Under the pieces are notes generated by a model. It worked only from the letters and a program-made list of their open reading frames with translations, did no database searches and was not told the origin of the DNA. Of a stretch of DNA of 57,159 bases, positions 34,577-42,880 are shown piece by piece. Each line of letters begins with the position of its first letter. Within the stretch, counting starts at the first letter, position 1. The stretch covers positions 1 through 57,159 of the forward strand of contig CACXPX010000038.1 of the NCBI GenBank assembly GCA_902769705.1. Direction: 5' to 3'. Source of the stretch: an uncultured Prevotellaceae bacterium. Its GTDB lineage: Bacteria; Bacteroidota; Bacteroidia; Bacteroidales; Bacteroidaceae. The position numbers were made by a program, and so were the translations under genes.

Positions 34577-34906
34577 TTATGGCGTGAATGGAATTGGAAT
34601 TCCACAATAATCCATAACTACATCATAGATTACTACTTCATTGACATTGATATCTTCGTCTACTTTTATCATCTTATCCATCAGTTCTGCGAAATAAACT
34701 TTTTGCTCCTCAGAAAAGTTCTTGATATCTAATAAGGAAACTAATGATGACTTTCTTTGTATTTGTTCCTTTGATTCCTCCGAAAGATCAAGTTCTGACA
34801 TCAATTTACAGAACAAAGATGTTTCTCTTGAATCCACTCTACCGTCAGCATAAATGATGTCGAGTAAGACTCGCATTACGGCTATTTTTTGATTGTAATT
34901 AAGCAT
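34577..34906 (-). CDS. TerB-like helical protein
   Basis: A 109-residue soluble helical protein. MLNYNQKIAVMRVLLDIIYADGRVDSRETSLFCKLM matches the N-terminal half of TerB/DjlA-like domains, whose conserved acidic residue follows YADG. TerB proteins bind metal and occur in tellurite-resistance and phage-defence contexts. An ATG 51 bases upstream is also in frame, but the -7 box TATTTTTG at 34925-34932 lies between the two, so I choose the inner ATG. It is divergent from the first DUF488 gene and 158 bases upstream of the primase gene on the same strand. Confidence 0.7.
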   Translation of the reverse strand: MLNYNQKIAVMRVLLDIIYADGRVDSRETSLFCKLMSELDLSEESKEQIQRKSSLVSLLDIKNFSEEQKVYFAELMDKMIKVDEDINVNEVVIYDVVMDYCGIPIPFTP

Positions 34907-34924
34907 ATCAATGTTATTTTTGTG

Positions 34925-34932
34925 CAAAAATA
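34925..34932 (-). promoter_or_regulatory. -7 box of the TerB-like gene
   Basis: The minus strand reads TATTTTTG, 18 bases before the chosen ATG. Confidence 0.5.
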
Positions 34933-34975
34933 GTGATTTTCTTTCATTCTTGTTCATTATATCATCAGTTTTTGT

Positions 34976-34983
34976 TATTTTTG
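34976..34983 (+). promoter_or_regulatory. -7 box of the DUF488 cassette
   Basis: TATTTTTG lies 26 bases before the ATG at 35010, divergent from the TerB-like promoter. Confidence 0.55.
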
Positions 34984-35009
34984 TATCGGAATAAAATAAA
35001 TATTAACAA

Positions 35010-35591
35010 ATGAAAAAGTCTTTTCTCTTTTCAATCGGACATAGTAATAAGTCTGTAGATGAACTTATTAAGGAGTTGAGATTTTATGGTATTAAGTATT
35101 TGATAGATGTTCGCTCTATGCCATATTCTAAGTTTTTTCAACACTTTAATCGTGAACTATTGAAAATGGCTATCAACAATACGGGCGACATCATTTATGG
35201 CTATATGGGTGATGTTATTGGAGGTTTACCAAGTCGTCCAGAGCATGACGATTGCTATACAAATGATAAAGTAGACTATGGGAAAATACGTATGATGCCT
35301 TTCTTTCAAAACGGAATTGACCGATTAGTCAAGGCTAACGAAGAAGGTTTCCCAACTTGTGTTATGTGCAGTGAAGGAGATCCACACATGTGCCACCGCT
35401 CAAAGTTGATAGGTGAAGCATTAAGAGATCGTGGAATTATACTTCAGCACATTTGCAAGGACTATCAAGGAGATTTGATATTAAAAAGCCAGATAGATAT
35501 CATCAATGAGGTTAATGGGAATAGTGTTATTGACCTGTTCGGGAATATACAGAATTTTACATCTAGAAAGACATATAATCAATCAAAATGA
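35010..35591 (+). CDS. DUF488 family protein 1
   Basis: A 193-residue DUF488 protein. Family features are SIGHSNKSVDELIKEL at the N-terminus, LIDVRSMPYSKF-QHFN, and the signature CSEGDPHMCHRSKLI (about 120-134), whose Cys, His and Arg are conserved. DUF488 proteins are uncharacterised, thought to bind nucleotides or nucleic acids. The stop overlaps the start of a second DUF488 gene, and a dual-OB-like gene follows ten bases after that, so the three form one operon. Confidence 0.85.
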   Translation: MKKSFLFSIGHSNKSVDELIKELRFYGIKYLIDVRSMPYSKFFQHFNRELLKMAINNTGDIIYGYMGDVIGGLPSRPEHDDCYTNDKVDYGKIRMMPFFQNGIDRLVKANEEGFPTCVMCSEGDPHMCHRSKLIGEALRDRGIILQHICKDYQGDLILKSQIDIINEVNGNSVIDLFGNIQNFTSRKTYNQSK

Positions 35592-36067
35592 AGATATTTA
35601 CGATAGGAGTCTACGGAAGTAGTGAGGATGAGTTTTACGGAAAGCTCATAGATAATCACATTGATTTATTTTGTGACATTCGTCAACGTAGAGGTGTAAG
35701 AGGCAGCAAATATGCATTTGTTAATAGTAATTATTTGCAGAAAAAGCTTTGCGAGTTAGGTATCAATTACCTATATGAAAAACGACTCGCACCAACAAAA
35801 GAGATTCGTGAGATGCAGTGGGCGGAAGATAAAGAAGAGCATCAGACAAAGAAAACGCGAGAAACCTTAGGTCGATCATTCTGTCATGGATATGAGAAGT
35901 TAATATTAGAAACAGTGGATCTTGATGATTTATTGTCAACAATGAAATCAAAAGATGCGAAAAATGTAGTCTTCTTTTGCCTGGAGTCTCGGCCTGAAGC
36001 TTGCCATAGGTCGCTTTTGGCAAAACGAATGTCAGATTTATATTATCTTGAAGTTATAAACCTTTAA
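35588..36067 (+). CDS. DUF488 family protein 2
   Basis: A 159-residue paralogue of the preceding protein: FTIGVYGSSEDEFYGKLIDN, LFCDIRQRRGVRGSKYAF-N, and CLESRPEACHRSLL (about 133-146) align with its family positions. The gene overlaps its neighbour by four bases (ATGA). Two different DUF488 proteins in tandem suggest a heterodimer; that is inference. Confidence 0.85.
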   Translation: MKIFTIGVYGSSEDEFYGKLIDNHIDLFCDIRQRRGVRGSKYAFVNSNYLQKKLCELGINYLYEKRLAPTKEIREMQWAEDKEEHQTKKTRETLGRSFCHGYEKLILETVDLDDLLSTMKSKDAKNVVFFCLESRPEACHRSLLAKRMSDLYYLEVINL

Positions 36068-36077
36068 TCTGAATACC

Positions 36078-36683
36078 ATGGAAGTTTTGATAGTATCACG
36101 AACAAGGATGAAGAATGGAGTGTGCTGTGGTGGATTGAATCTTAAAACTGGAGAGTTCATCAGATTGCATAATGAGAAAGGTGGAAAACTGTCTGTTGAT
36201 GCGCCTTTCCAAATTGGCCAAGTCTACGACCTTGATTATAAAACGGCATGGAATGTTCGTCCACGGCCACATATTGAAGACAAGGAAATCCAACCATCAT
36301 ACTGCTTGCGCAGGCAGATGCCTGTTTCAGATATGATTCGAACAATAGACAGACTCGTAGATGTCCCGAAAGGAGATTTTGATGTGATATTTAACGGAAT
36401 GCTGAATCATTCCTCTTATGCTGCATATATATCGCCAAATGCCGTTCCTAATTATAGTGTATGTTTTTGGCGGCCTAATGCTCCCTTATCTAAGTCTGAA
36501 TTCATGGGAAAAGTCAGATATCGTTTCAACGGAAATAATATCAGCTATGTTGGATTTCAGGAACCAGTGAATATCATCCCAGCAGGCACATTACTTAGAA
36601 TGTCACTTGCAAACTGGTGGTCGCCAGATGACATAACAGAAAAGAGATGTTATCTTCAATTGTCAGGGTGGTACGGATTATAA
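36078..36683 (+). CDS. dual-OB-domain-like protein
   Basis: A 201-residue protein beginning MEVLIVSRTRMKNGVCCGGL, with GEFIRLHNEKGG, PFQIGQVYDLDY and a late RYRFNGNNISYVGFQEPV and RMSLANWW. The pattern resembles the family described as dual OB-containing domain proteins, which often neighbour DUF488 genes. OB folds bind single-stranded nucleic acid or nucleotides. It follows the second DUF488 gene by ten bases and is probably the cassette's last gene. The family assignment is from memory and moderately sure. Confidence 0.65.
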   Translation: MEVLIVSRTRMKNGVCCGGLNLKTGEFIRLHNEKGGKLSVDAPFQIGQVYDLDYKTAWNVRPRPHIEDKEIQPSYCLRRQMPVSDMIRTIDRLVDVPKGDFDVIFNGMLNHSSYAAYISPNAVPNYSVCFWRPNAPLSKSEFMGKVRYRFNGNNISYVGFQEPVNIIPAGTLLRMSLANWWSPDDITEKRCYLQLSGWYGL

Positions 36684-36778
36684 CTGTTTTTGTAAAAAGC
36701 ATGAACTGGCCATTATAGCGTAGTTACTTGGGGCTTGAGTAATTATAAACAATCATTCTTAGCAAATAACACGAGAAA

Positions 36779-38227
36779 ATGAACAATCAAGAACTTGCGC
36801 GCTGCATCATAGACAAGACTTCAAAAAATCTTATCATCACAGGAAAGGCGGGGACGGGGAAAACATCATTCCTCCGCAAACTGAAGGAAGATAAGCCAAA
36901 GAACATGGTCGTGTTGGCACCAACGGGAGTGGCTGCCATTAATGCGGGCGGTGTGACCGTTCACTCTTTCTTCAAGTTTGATTTCTCCTTTTTTATTCCT
37001 GGAGTGACACATTACAAAAAAGAACTGAAGAAGGAAAAACGAGACCTGATAAAGAGTCTGGAACTTATAGTGATAGATGAGGTGTCGATGCTTCGTGCTG
37101 ACTTGCTGGATAAAATAGATGATGCGCTACGGCATTACAGGAGAGACAATCGTCCTTTCGGAGGCGTTCAGATGGTGCTGATGGGGGATGTTCTCCAGTT
37201 GCCGCCTATTGACTCAAAAGAACTTGAACCCTTGAAAGGTCATTATGAGGGTCTCTACTTCTTTAACAGCAAGGTATATCAGCAAGCAGATTTTGTCTCT
37301 ATAGAATTCACAAAAGTATACCGCCAGCAAGATAATGTATTTTTAAAGCTACTGAATCACGTAAGGGAGAAAAAAGTAACATTAAATGAGATAAATCTGC
37401 TCAATGCCAGAGTGTTTGAAAATTTTGAGCCTGGTGACGATGAAAAATATATCCGTATATTCACACATAATGGACAAGTTGATGAACTGAATCAGGAAGA
37501 ACTAAATAAACTGGACGGCGAAATAAAATGTTTTACAGCATCAATAGAAGGAGAGTACCCCACTTCAGCATACCCTAATGTAAAAGAGTTGGAACTAAAG
37601 GTTGGTGCACAAGTAATGTTCATTAAGAATAATATTGGATCCGGCTATTATAATGGATTGTTGGGAACAGTCGAGGAAATAGCAGAAAACTCAATTAAAG
37701 TCAAGAAGTCTGATGATGGAAAGGTAATTGATGTTGTGCCTATAGAGTGGCAGAACATTAATTATTCTACTGTTGATACTGCAGTTGAACTTGACGACGG
37801 GCAGACCATTATTGGTACACAAATTGTGGATAATGTGATCGGAAAATTCAAGCAATATCCCATTAGACTTGCCTGGGCCATCACGGTTCATAAAAGCCAG
37901 GGACTGACTTTCGATAAGGTTATTTTGGATGTTCACCGTTCGTTTATGCCAGGTCAAGTATATGTTGCTCTCAGCAGATGCCGGTCGTTAGAAGGCCTTG
38001 TCTTACTATATCCGATAAACAAGTGGGCGATAAAAACTGACCCCATAGCTTTGGAGTTTATAAAGAAAATAGAAATGAATCCGTTAACAGAAGAGCAAGT
38101 GGAAGAATGGATTGAACCAGAAGAGGTGGAAGACGATTGGTTTGAACAAGACTATGAGGCAAACAGAAGAGAAGATATCAGCCGCCAGGGCAAAGATATT
38201 AGAGGAGATGCAATCAAGGGGCGTTGA
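36779..38227 (+). CDS. Pif1/RecD-like SF1 helicase
   Basis: A 482-residue superfamily 1B helicase. Walker A is TGKAGTGKTSF (21-31), then APTGVAAINAGGVTVHSFF, LIVIDEVSMLRADLLDKID, MGDVLQLPPID, and near the C-terminus VHKSQGLTFDKVI and YVALSRCRSLEG. It is clearly a paralogue of the helicase at 28647, aligning throughout, but it has no leucine-rich repeats; instead it ends with an acidic tail (EEWIEPEEVEDDWFEQDYEA). The tail coding sequence overlaps the next small gene by 74 bases in another frame. Such helicases unwind DNA 5'-3'; this copy is not the housekeeping RecD2, which has N-terminal OB and helical domains. Confidence 0.88.
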   Translation: MNNQELARCIIDKTSKNLIITGKAGTGKTSFLRKLKEDKPKNMVVLAPTGVAAINAGGVTVHSFFKFDFSFFIPGVTHYKKELKKEKRDLIKSLELIVIDEVSMLRADLLDKIDDALRHYRRDNRPFGGVQMVLMGDVLQLPPIDSKELEPLKGHYEGLYFFNSKVYQQADFVSIEFTKVYRQQDNVFLKLLNHVREKKVTLNEINLLNARVFENFEPGDDEKYIRIFTHNGQVDELNQEELNKLDGEIKCFTASIEGEYPTSAYPNVKELELKVGAQVMFIKNNIGSGYYNGLLGTVEEIAENSIKVKKSDDGKVIDVVPIEWQNINYSTVDTAVELDDGQTIIGTQIVDNVIGKFKQYPIRLAWAITVHKSQGLTFDKVILDVHRSFMPGQVYVALSRCRSLEGLVLLYPINKWAIKTDPIALEFIKKIEMNPLTEEQVEEWIEPEEVEDDWFEQDYEANRREDISRQGKDIRGDAIKGR

Positions 38228-38390
38228 TTCTATAAAATCAAATCAATTATCCATAAAAGTATCACCAGCGACTACCACTATGCATTTTGACAGCAAACGC
38301 TTCAAGGAAGAGAATGAAGAGATTTATCTGAATTATTGTACCCCCAAAGAGAAGCCGCCTACTTTATATGTAAAACGTAAAACAACTTAA
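38154..38390 (+). CDS. small charged protein overlapping the helicase gene
   Basis: A 78-residue protein beginning MRQTEEKISAARAKILEEMQ, with SNQLSIKVSPATTTMHFDSKRF and YVKRKTT at the end. The start codon lies 74 bases inside the helicase gene, in another frame; the part beyond the helicase stop (residues 26-78) is the more protein-like. I recognise no family; the second half resembles small phage-type proteins. It precedes two further small genes on the same strand and is probably co-translated with the helicase. Confidence 0.6.
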   Translation: MRQTEEKISAARAKILEEMQSRGVDSIKSNQLSIKVSPATTTMHFDSKRFKEENEEIYLNYCTPKEKPPTLYVKRKTT

Positions 38391-38403
38391 AACAGTGTAG
38401 AAT

Positions 38404-38676
38404 ATGGATATAGAACAATTGCAGGATGCCTACCAGGCACTCACTTCGGCAGAACAGCGCCAGTTCCTACAAAGGCACTTGGAGGAACTGAGAGATGCAT
38501 TAGGAATTACCCATCAGATGCTGATTAAGGATGCTGACGCTGAAGAGATTATCACGGACCTGATGACAGATCATAACATGACGGTATCCGATCTGCTCGA
38601 TATCTATGGTGATATTGAAAGCGTCAGAGATATCGTAAGATGGACAACCGAAGACTCTTACGAAGACGATTATTAA
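38404..38676 (+). CDS. small helical protein 1, unknown
   Basis: A 90-residue acidic, helical protein beginning MDIEQLQDAYQALTSAEQRQ. Its first 35 residues align with the next protein (MD, Q at position 5, then a helix with KKQF or RQFL), so the two look like paralogues. No membrane segment or cysteine pair is present, and no family is recognised. It lies 13 bases after the preceding gene. Confidence 0.65.
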   Translation: MDIEQLQDAYQALTSAEQRQFLQRHLEELRDALGITHQMLIKDADAEEIITDLMTDHNMTVSDLLDIYGDIESVRDIVRWTTEDSYEDDY

Positions 38677-38706
38677 GTGAAAGATTAACTTCTTAATTCA
38701 GGAGAG

Positions 38707-38955
38707 ATGGATTTATATCAATTTGAACAAGTTTTTAATGAACTCGGCAGGCAGGAAAAGAAACAGTTTGCTGACTACATCAATAATCAGGTGTTGAATC
38801 TTCAAGAGATCAATTATCAGTATGAACAAAAGAATCCTTTGACTAAGGAAGAACTTCTGGAAGCGCTCAGCCATCAGGAAGATGTGTTGGAAACAATCAT
38901 TGACCAAGATGTCGATGAGGCTAAGGGCTGGTTGGAAAGGCTACTCCAAATGTGA
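38707..38955 (+). CDS. small helical protein 2, unknown
   Basis: An 82-residue helical protein beginning MDLYQFEQVFNELGRQEKKQ, similar in its first part to the preceding protein. EELLEALSHQEDVLETII forms an amphipathic helix. It is the last gene of the island; 880 bases of non-coding repeat structure follow before aroB. No family is recognised. Confidence 0.65.
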   Translation: MDLYQFEQVFNELGRQEKKQFADYINNQVLNLQEINYQYEQKNPLTKEELLEALSHQEDVLETIIDQDVDEAKGWLERLLQM

Positions 38956-39180
38956 TTTCATAAAAATGTTCATATAGCTGGAGTTTTCCTTAAACAACTA
39001 CAATCCCCTTGTAGAGATACTCTGTTTTTTCCTTAATCATAAATTGGATAAATGTGCAATGATCACCGTGATTCGATGCTGGCAAATCAATAGAAAATTG
39101 GAAATGAACTTCGAAATCATAGGCTAAAGCAGATTGATTGCTTTAAGTAAAAAATGAATTGCAACATAAAAATAGAAAAA

Positions 39181-39572
39181 CATACACTAAATTCTTGGAA
39201 TATCCATAAAACAAAGGTGTTTCCAATAATTTGTACATACACTAAACATACACTTATCATACACTCAACATACACTTAACATACACCAAACTACCTTCCT
39301 CCATCTTACACATCTGACACGCTCAGAGCATGCTTCTAATACGCTCAGAGCATATATCTAACACGCTCAAAGCATACATCTGACACGCTCAAAGCATATC
39401 TCTAACATCCTTAGAACATGCATCTAACGAACAGGAAGCAAGAATATAGAACACAGAAAACACCTTGTGTATGTTTAGTGTAGGTAAAATGTATGTTTAG
39501 TGTATGTTTAGTGTATGTTATAAACGAGCTAAAATGCTGAATAATAAGAAGATAGCATGATATTAGTGTATG
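39181..39572. repeat. symmetrical 11-bp inverted repeat arrays around a 22-bp array
   Basis: Left arm: CATACACTAAA at 39181 and five abutting 11-base units at 39236-39290 (CATACACTAAA, CATACACTTAT and variants). Right arm: five units of the reverse type TTTAGTGTATG at 39463-39517, and one at 39562-39572. Both outliers lie exactly 44 bases from their block. All pairs share one axis at 39376.5. The 172 bases in the centre hold 22-bp array 3. The 44-base gaps are not complementary. Confidence 0.85.
39314..39430. repeat. 22-bp repeat array 3 (five units and a partial)
   Basis: Units start at 39314, 39336, 39358, 39380 and 39402, each 22 bases; a seven-base remnant follows. The core is CTGACACGCTCAG or CTAACACGCTCAA, and the spacer is of the AGCATACAT type. 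The array lies inside the symmetrical 11-bp repeat structure. Confidence 0.85.
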
Positions 39573-39658
39573 TTAATCGAATTTTTGTTTTCAAAAGCAA
39601 GAAACAAACAAGAATGAACCCATTACGGACATGGAACTTTTATCTAGGAACATTTTTA

Positions 39659-39710
39659 AAAAGTCGTGTATCAATGTTCAAAGATATTAGACACACGACT
39701 TTCATTTTTC
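39659..39710 (+). terminator. hairpin with T-run upstream of aroB
   Basis: AAAAGTCGTGT pairs with ACACGACTTT across a 23-base loop and is followed by CATTTTT. It would stop transcription coming from the island before aroB. Confidence 0.7.
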
Positions 39711-39771
39711 AATTCATCGCACGTTGAATATGGCGAACGAACTCAGTCTCCACAAAAAACAAAGGATTTAC

Positions 39772-39802
39772 TTTGTTTTATTTTCGTTTTTTCGTATCTT
39801 TG
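39772..39802 (+). promoter_or_regulatory. aroB promoter
   Basis: TTTG at 39772-39775 and TATCTTTG at 39795-39802 are 19 bases apart, 36 bases before the aroB ATG. Confidence 0.75.
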
Positions 39803-39837
39803 CAGCCGAGAGAGTATAACAATTGGAGTTAGGAGTT

Positions 39838-40914
39838 ATGAATATGGAACAGAGAGTCATTTTTTCACAGAACTTGAAACGCGAGGTTGCCGCAGCCATT
39901 TCGGAATGCGAGCACGACAAGTTGTTTGTGCTCACCGACGAGACCACCGCTAAAGCTTGCTGGCCTGTCATTGCTGGTTTCTTCTGCCTGAAAAAGGCAA
40001 AACTCATCAGCATTCCGGCTACCGACGCGAGCAAAACGTTGGAGAGTCTCAGCCATGTGTGGAGTTGCCTGCAACAGGGTGGTGCCACACGCCACTCGTG
40101 CATGATAAACCTTGGAGGAGGCATGGTGACCGACCTGGGTGGCTTCGCGGCGTCGACATTCAAACGGGGAATCAACTTCATCAACATCCCCACCACGCTC
40201 TTGTCGATGGTTGATGCCAGCGTGGGCGGAAAGACAGGTATCAACTTCGGTGGACTGAAAAACGAAATAGGAGTGTTCAATGAAGCTGAGTTCGTCATCC
40301 TCGACACCTCTTTTTTGAAAACGCTCGACGACGAGAATATCCGTTCCGGATATGCCGAAATGCTGAAGCACGGGCTAATCAGCAATGAGGAGCATTGGGC
40401 GGAATTGCTGAAATTCCCTCTCGATGAGGCTACAAAGCCCGAACAATTGAAAGCGTTGCAGACGCTGGTGACGAAAAGCGTGGCTGTCAAACAGCGAATT
40501 GTCACAGAAGACCCACGCGAGAACGGCATTCGCAAGGCACTCAACTTGGGCCATACCGTTGGGCATGCCTTCGAGTCGTTTGCCTTGCGTCATGCCGACA
40601 AACGTCAGCCTCTGCTTCATGGCTATGCTGTGGCATTCGGACTGGTGTGCGAACTTTATTTGAGTTGCCTGAAAACAGATTTCCCAACCGACAAGATGCG
40701 TCAAACCGTGCAATTCATCCATCAGAACTATGGCACGATGAACATCAGTTGCGACGACTATGACGAACTGATTGAATTGATGACGCACGACAAGAAGAAC
40801 ACTGCCGATGCCATCAACTTCACTTTGCTTGGTGGAATAGGCGACATCCGCATCAACCAGAATGCCACAAAGGAAGAAATCAAGGAAGCGCTCGACTTCT
40901 TCAGAGAATGCTGA
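39838..40914 (+). CDS. aroB: 3-dehydroquinate synthase
   Basis: Second enzyme of the shikimate pathway. Family motifs include INLGGGMVTDLGGFAAST, the NAD- and zinc-site region IPTTLLSMVDASVGGKTGINF, SGYAEMLKHGLI with the metal Glu, and NLGHTVGHAFE with the metal His, followed by LLHGYAVAFGL. The 358-residue length fits. The ATG at 39838 follows GGAG; a second ATG two codons later is an alternative. A clean promoter precedes it. The GC content returns to the core level here, marking the end of the island. A GH43 gene starts 22 bases later. Confidence 0.95.
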   Translation: MNMEQRVIFSQNLKREVAAAISECEHDKLFVLTDETTAKACWPVIAGFFCLKKAKLISIPATDASKTLESLSHVWSCLQQGGATRHSCMINLGGGMVTDLGGFAASTFKRGINFINIPTTLLSMVDASVGGKTGINFGGLKNEIGVFNEAEFVILDTSFLKTLDDENIRSGYAEMLKHGLISNEEHWAELLKFPLDEATKPEQLKALQTLVTKSVAVKQRIVTEDPRENGIRKALNLGHTVGHAFESFALRHADKRQPLLHGYAVAFGLVCELYLSCLKTDFPTDKMRQTVQFIHQNYGTMNISCDDYDELIELMTHDKKNTADAINFTLLGGIGDIRINQNATKEEIKEALDFFREC

Positions 40915-40936
40915 TACAACAATACCCAACACGAAT

Positions 40937-41956
40937 ATGAAAAAACTACTATCCTCCCTGGTGCTTGCCTTCACCCTCTGTGTGCAGGCCAATGCACAGA
41001 AATGGAGCGGGAATCCCATCCTCATGGGCTTTCACGCCGACCCCGAAGTGATGTACTCGCATCAGACAAACCGCTACTATATCTATTCCACTACCGATGG
41101 AACGCCCGGATGGGGAGGATGGTTCTTCACATGCTTCTCGAGTGAAGACTTGACGAATTGGCGGTACGAAAGCATGAACCTCAATTTGCCGCGCGACACG
41201 CGGTGGGCAAGCGGAAACGCATGGGCACCTGCCATTGAAGAGAAATTGGTGGATGGCAAGTACAAGTACTTCTTCTATTATAGTGGTGAGACCGGGCACG
41301 GGAAAGCCATTGGCGTAGCCGTCAGCGATTCTCCCATAGGGCCATTCCACGACATCGGGCATCCCATTGTTGACAAACGCCCCGAAGGACAAAGGAATGG
41401 GCAACAGATTGATGTAGACGTGTTTACCGACCCCGACACGGGGAAGAGCTATCTTTTTTGGGGTAATGGCTATATGGCTGGTGCTGAACTGAACGACGAC
41501 ATGCTCAGCATCAAGGAGGAGACCGTCCGACTGATGACTCCGCGAGGTGGAACATTGCAGGACTATGCTTACAGGGAAGCCCCTTACGTATTCAAGCGTA
41601 ACGGTATCTACTACTTCCTTTGGTCGGTAGACGACACGGGCTCGCCCAACTATCATGTGGCCTATGGAACGAGCGAACAGCCGTTAGGCCCCATCCAAGT
41701 GGCCGAGCAGCCCATTGTTCTTATCCAAGATCCTGCCAATGAAATCTACGGCCCAGCCCACAACAGTGTGCTTCAGATACCGGGACGCGACGAGTGGTAC
41801 ATCGTTTACCATCGCATCAACAAGAATTACATTGAGAGGGAAAAAGGTCCAGGCATCCATCGCGAAACATGCATCGACCGTATGTTCTTCAATGCCGATG
41901 GAACTATACAGCCCGTGAAACCCACGAAGCGTGGAGTGAAGGGGATAAAGAAATGA
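40937..41956 (+). CDS. secreted GH43-family glycoside hydrolase
   Basis: Predicted exported five-bladed β-propeller glycosidase, probably an arabinosidase or xylosidase. The signal peptide is residues 1-21 (ending QANAQ). Family features follow: ILMGFHADPEVMYSHQTNRYYIYSTT (catalytic base Asp in HADPE), AWAPAIEEKLVDGKYKYFFYYS, IDVDVFTDPDTGKSYLFWG (pKa-tuning Asp), and APYVFKRNGIYYFLWS (catalytic acid Glu in REAPY). The final HRIN is also typical. At 339 residues it is a single catalytic domain. The ATG at 40937 was chosen from the signal peptide. It may be transcribed with aroB, with no clear functional link. Confidence 0.9.
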   Translation: MKKLLSSLVLAFTLCVQANAQKWSGNPILMGFHADPEVMYSHQTNRYYIYSTTDGTPGWGGWFFTCFSSEDLTNWRYESMNLNLPRDTRWASGNAWAPAIEEKLVDGKYKYFFYYSGETGHGKAIGVAVSDSPIGPFHDIGHPIVDKRPEGQRNGQQIDVDVFTDPDTGKSYLFWGNGYMAGAELNDDMLSIKEETVRLMTPRGGTLQDYAYREAPYVFKRNGIYYFLWSVDDTGSPNYHVAYGTSEQPLGPIQVAEQPIVLIQDPANEIYGPAHNSVLQIPGRDEWYIVYHRINKNYIEREKGPGIHRETCIDRMFFNADGTIQPVKPTKRGVKGIKK

Positions 41957-41964
41957 TGAAATGA

Positions 41965-41998
41965 AAAAAGTGGAAGGGTTGAGGCTCTTCCACTTTTT
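41965..41998. terminator. bidirectional terminator between GH43 and lipoprotein genes
   Basis: AAAAAGTGGAAG pairs with CTTCCACTTTTT over a short loop; the A-run and T-run suit both convergent genes. Confidence 0.85.
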
Positions 41999-42011
41999 AG
42001 TTTAAGGGGGA

Positions 42012-42860
42012 TTATTTGGCCAAAGCTTTCTTGGCTTGCTCTTCTGCCAAGGCCTTGGCTTCTTTGTTTGCTTCGCGTGCGTTAGCCTTTCGGTAATAAC
42101 CGCGAGTGGCTCCTTCGCTAGAGAGAATCAGCGAGTCGTCGCGCAAGTATTCAATGTCGCATGTGTCGTAGTGTATATCGGTGATGACTCTTTTTGCCTC
42201 ATCGGCCGAGAATTCAGGTTTTCCGCTGGTCATCACGAGTTTTCCGTTCCAGATGTGCCATTCGGTGAAATAGGAGAGTGGGGGATAGACCACAGGGCTT
42301 TCGTCGGCAAGCGAATTGCGTTGGCGCACGTAGCCCACGCTTTGTGCCGTCCACTGGCGTTTCAGGGAGAATCCGTATTCGCGGGGCATGAGGATGGTGC
42401 GTCTGATGGAGTCGGGCATGTCTTGCATCATCCTTTTCTGCAGTTTGGGTGGCATCTTGTCGAAATCGCGCATCTTTGGCGTCACGATGTAACACCATGT
42501 TCCTTTCAGTTCGTCAAGGTTGATGACCAAGTCGGCAACGGTGGAGTCTTCTTCGTTGAGCACCAGCCCCAGCCAGTCGCCAATATGTGGCCGTCCCATA
42601 ATCTTTTGGTTGCGGAAAGCGTCGATGATGTCGTATCTCACAGGGTCGCCGCCATCGTTAGGCAACAACACGATAGTAGAGTCGCTGCATCCCTCACAGG
42701 CCAGACCGTAAACCGTTTTGTCGCCAGCGAGTTGCAGTTCCTTGTTAGAATGTCCCCTCTTTAGGACAGTGTCGTCTTCTTGCTTGCTTCCGCATGCTGA
42801 AGTCAAAACGAGAGCTCCGACGGTGGCAATGACGCTGAGTTTCTTGATGCTTCTTTTCAT
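42012..42860 (-). CDS. lipoprotein of unknown function
   Basis: A 282-residue lipoprotein: the signal MKRSIKKLSVIATVGALVLT ends in the SACGS lipobox. The mature part has a repeated pattern (KTVYGLACEGCSDSTIVLLP, AFRNQKIMGRPHIGDWLGLVL) and a C-terminal lysine/alanine-rich helix. CEGC might be a redox pair or a metal site. I recognise no family with certainty; it looks like a Bacteroidetes-specific protein. The longer frame would begin upstream of the promoter's -7 box, so the ATG at 42860 was used. Confidence 0.78.
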   Translation of the reverse strand: MKRSIKKLSVIATVGALVLTSACGSKQEDDTVLKRGHSNKELQLAGDKTVYGLACEGCSDSTIVLLPNDGGDPVRYDIIDAFRNQKIMGRPHIGDWLGLVLNEEDSTVADLVINLDELKGTWCYIVTPKMRDFDKMPPKLQKRMMQDMPDSIRRTILMPREYGFSLKRQWTAQSVGYVRQRNSLADESPVVYPPLSYFTEWHIWNGKLVMTSGKPEFSADEAKRVITDIHYDTCDIEYLRDDSLILSSEGATRGYYRKANAREANKEAKALAEEQAKKALAK

Positions 42861-42880
42861 GTCTTGCTGTTTTTGTGTTG

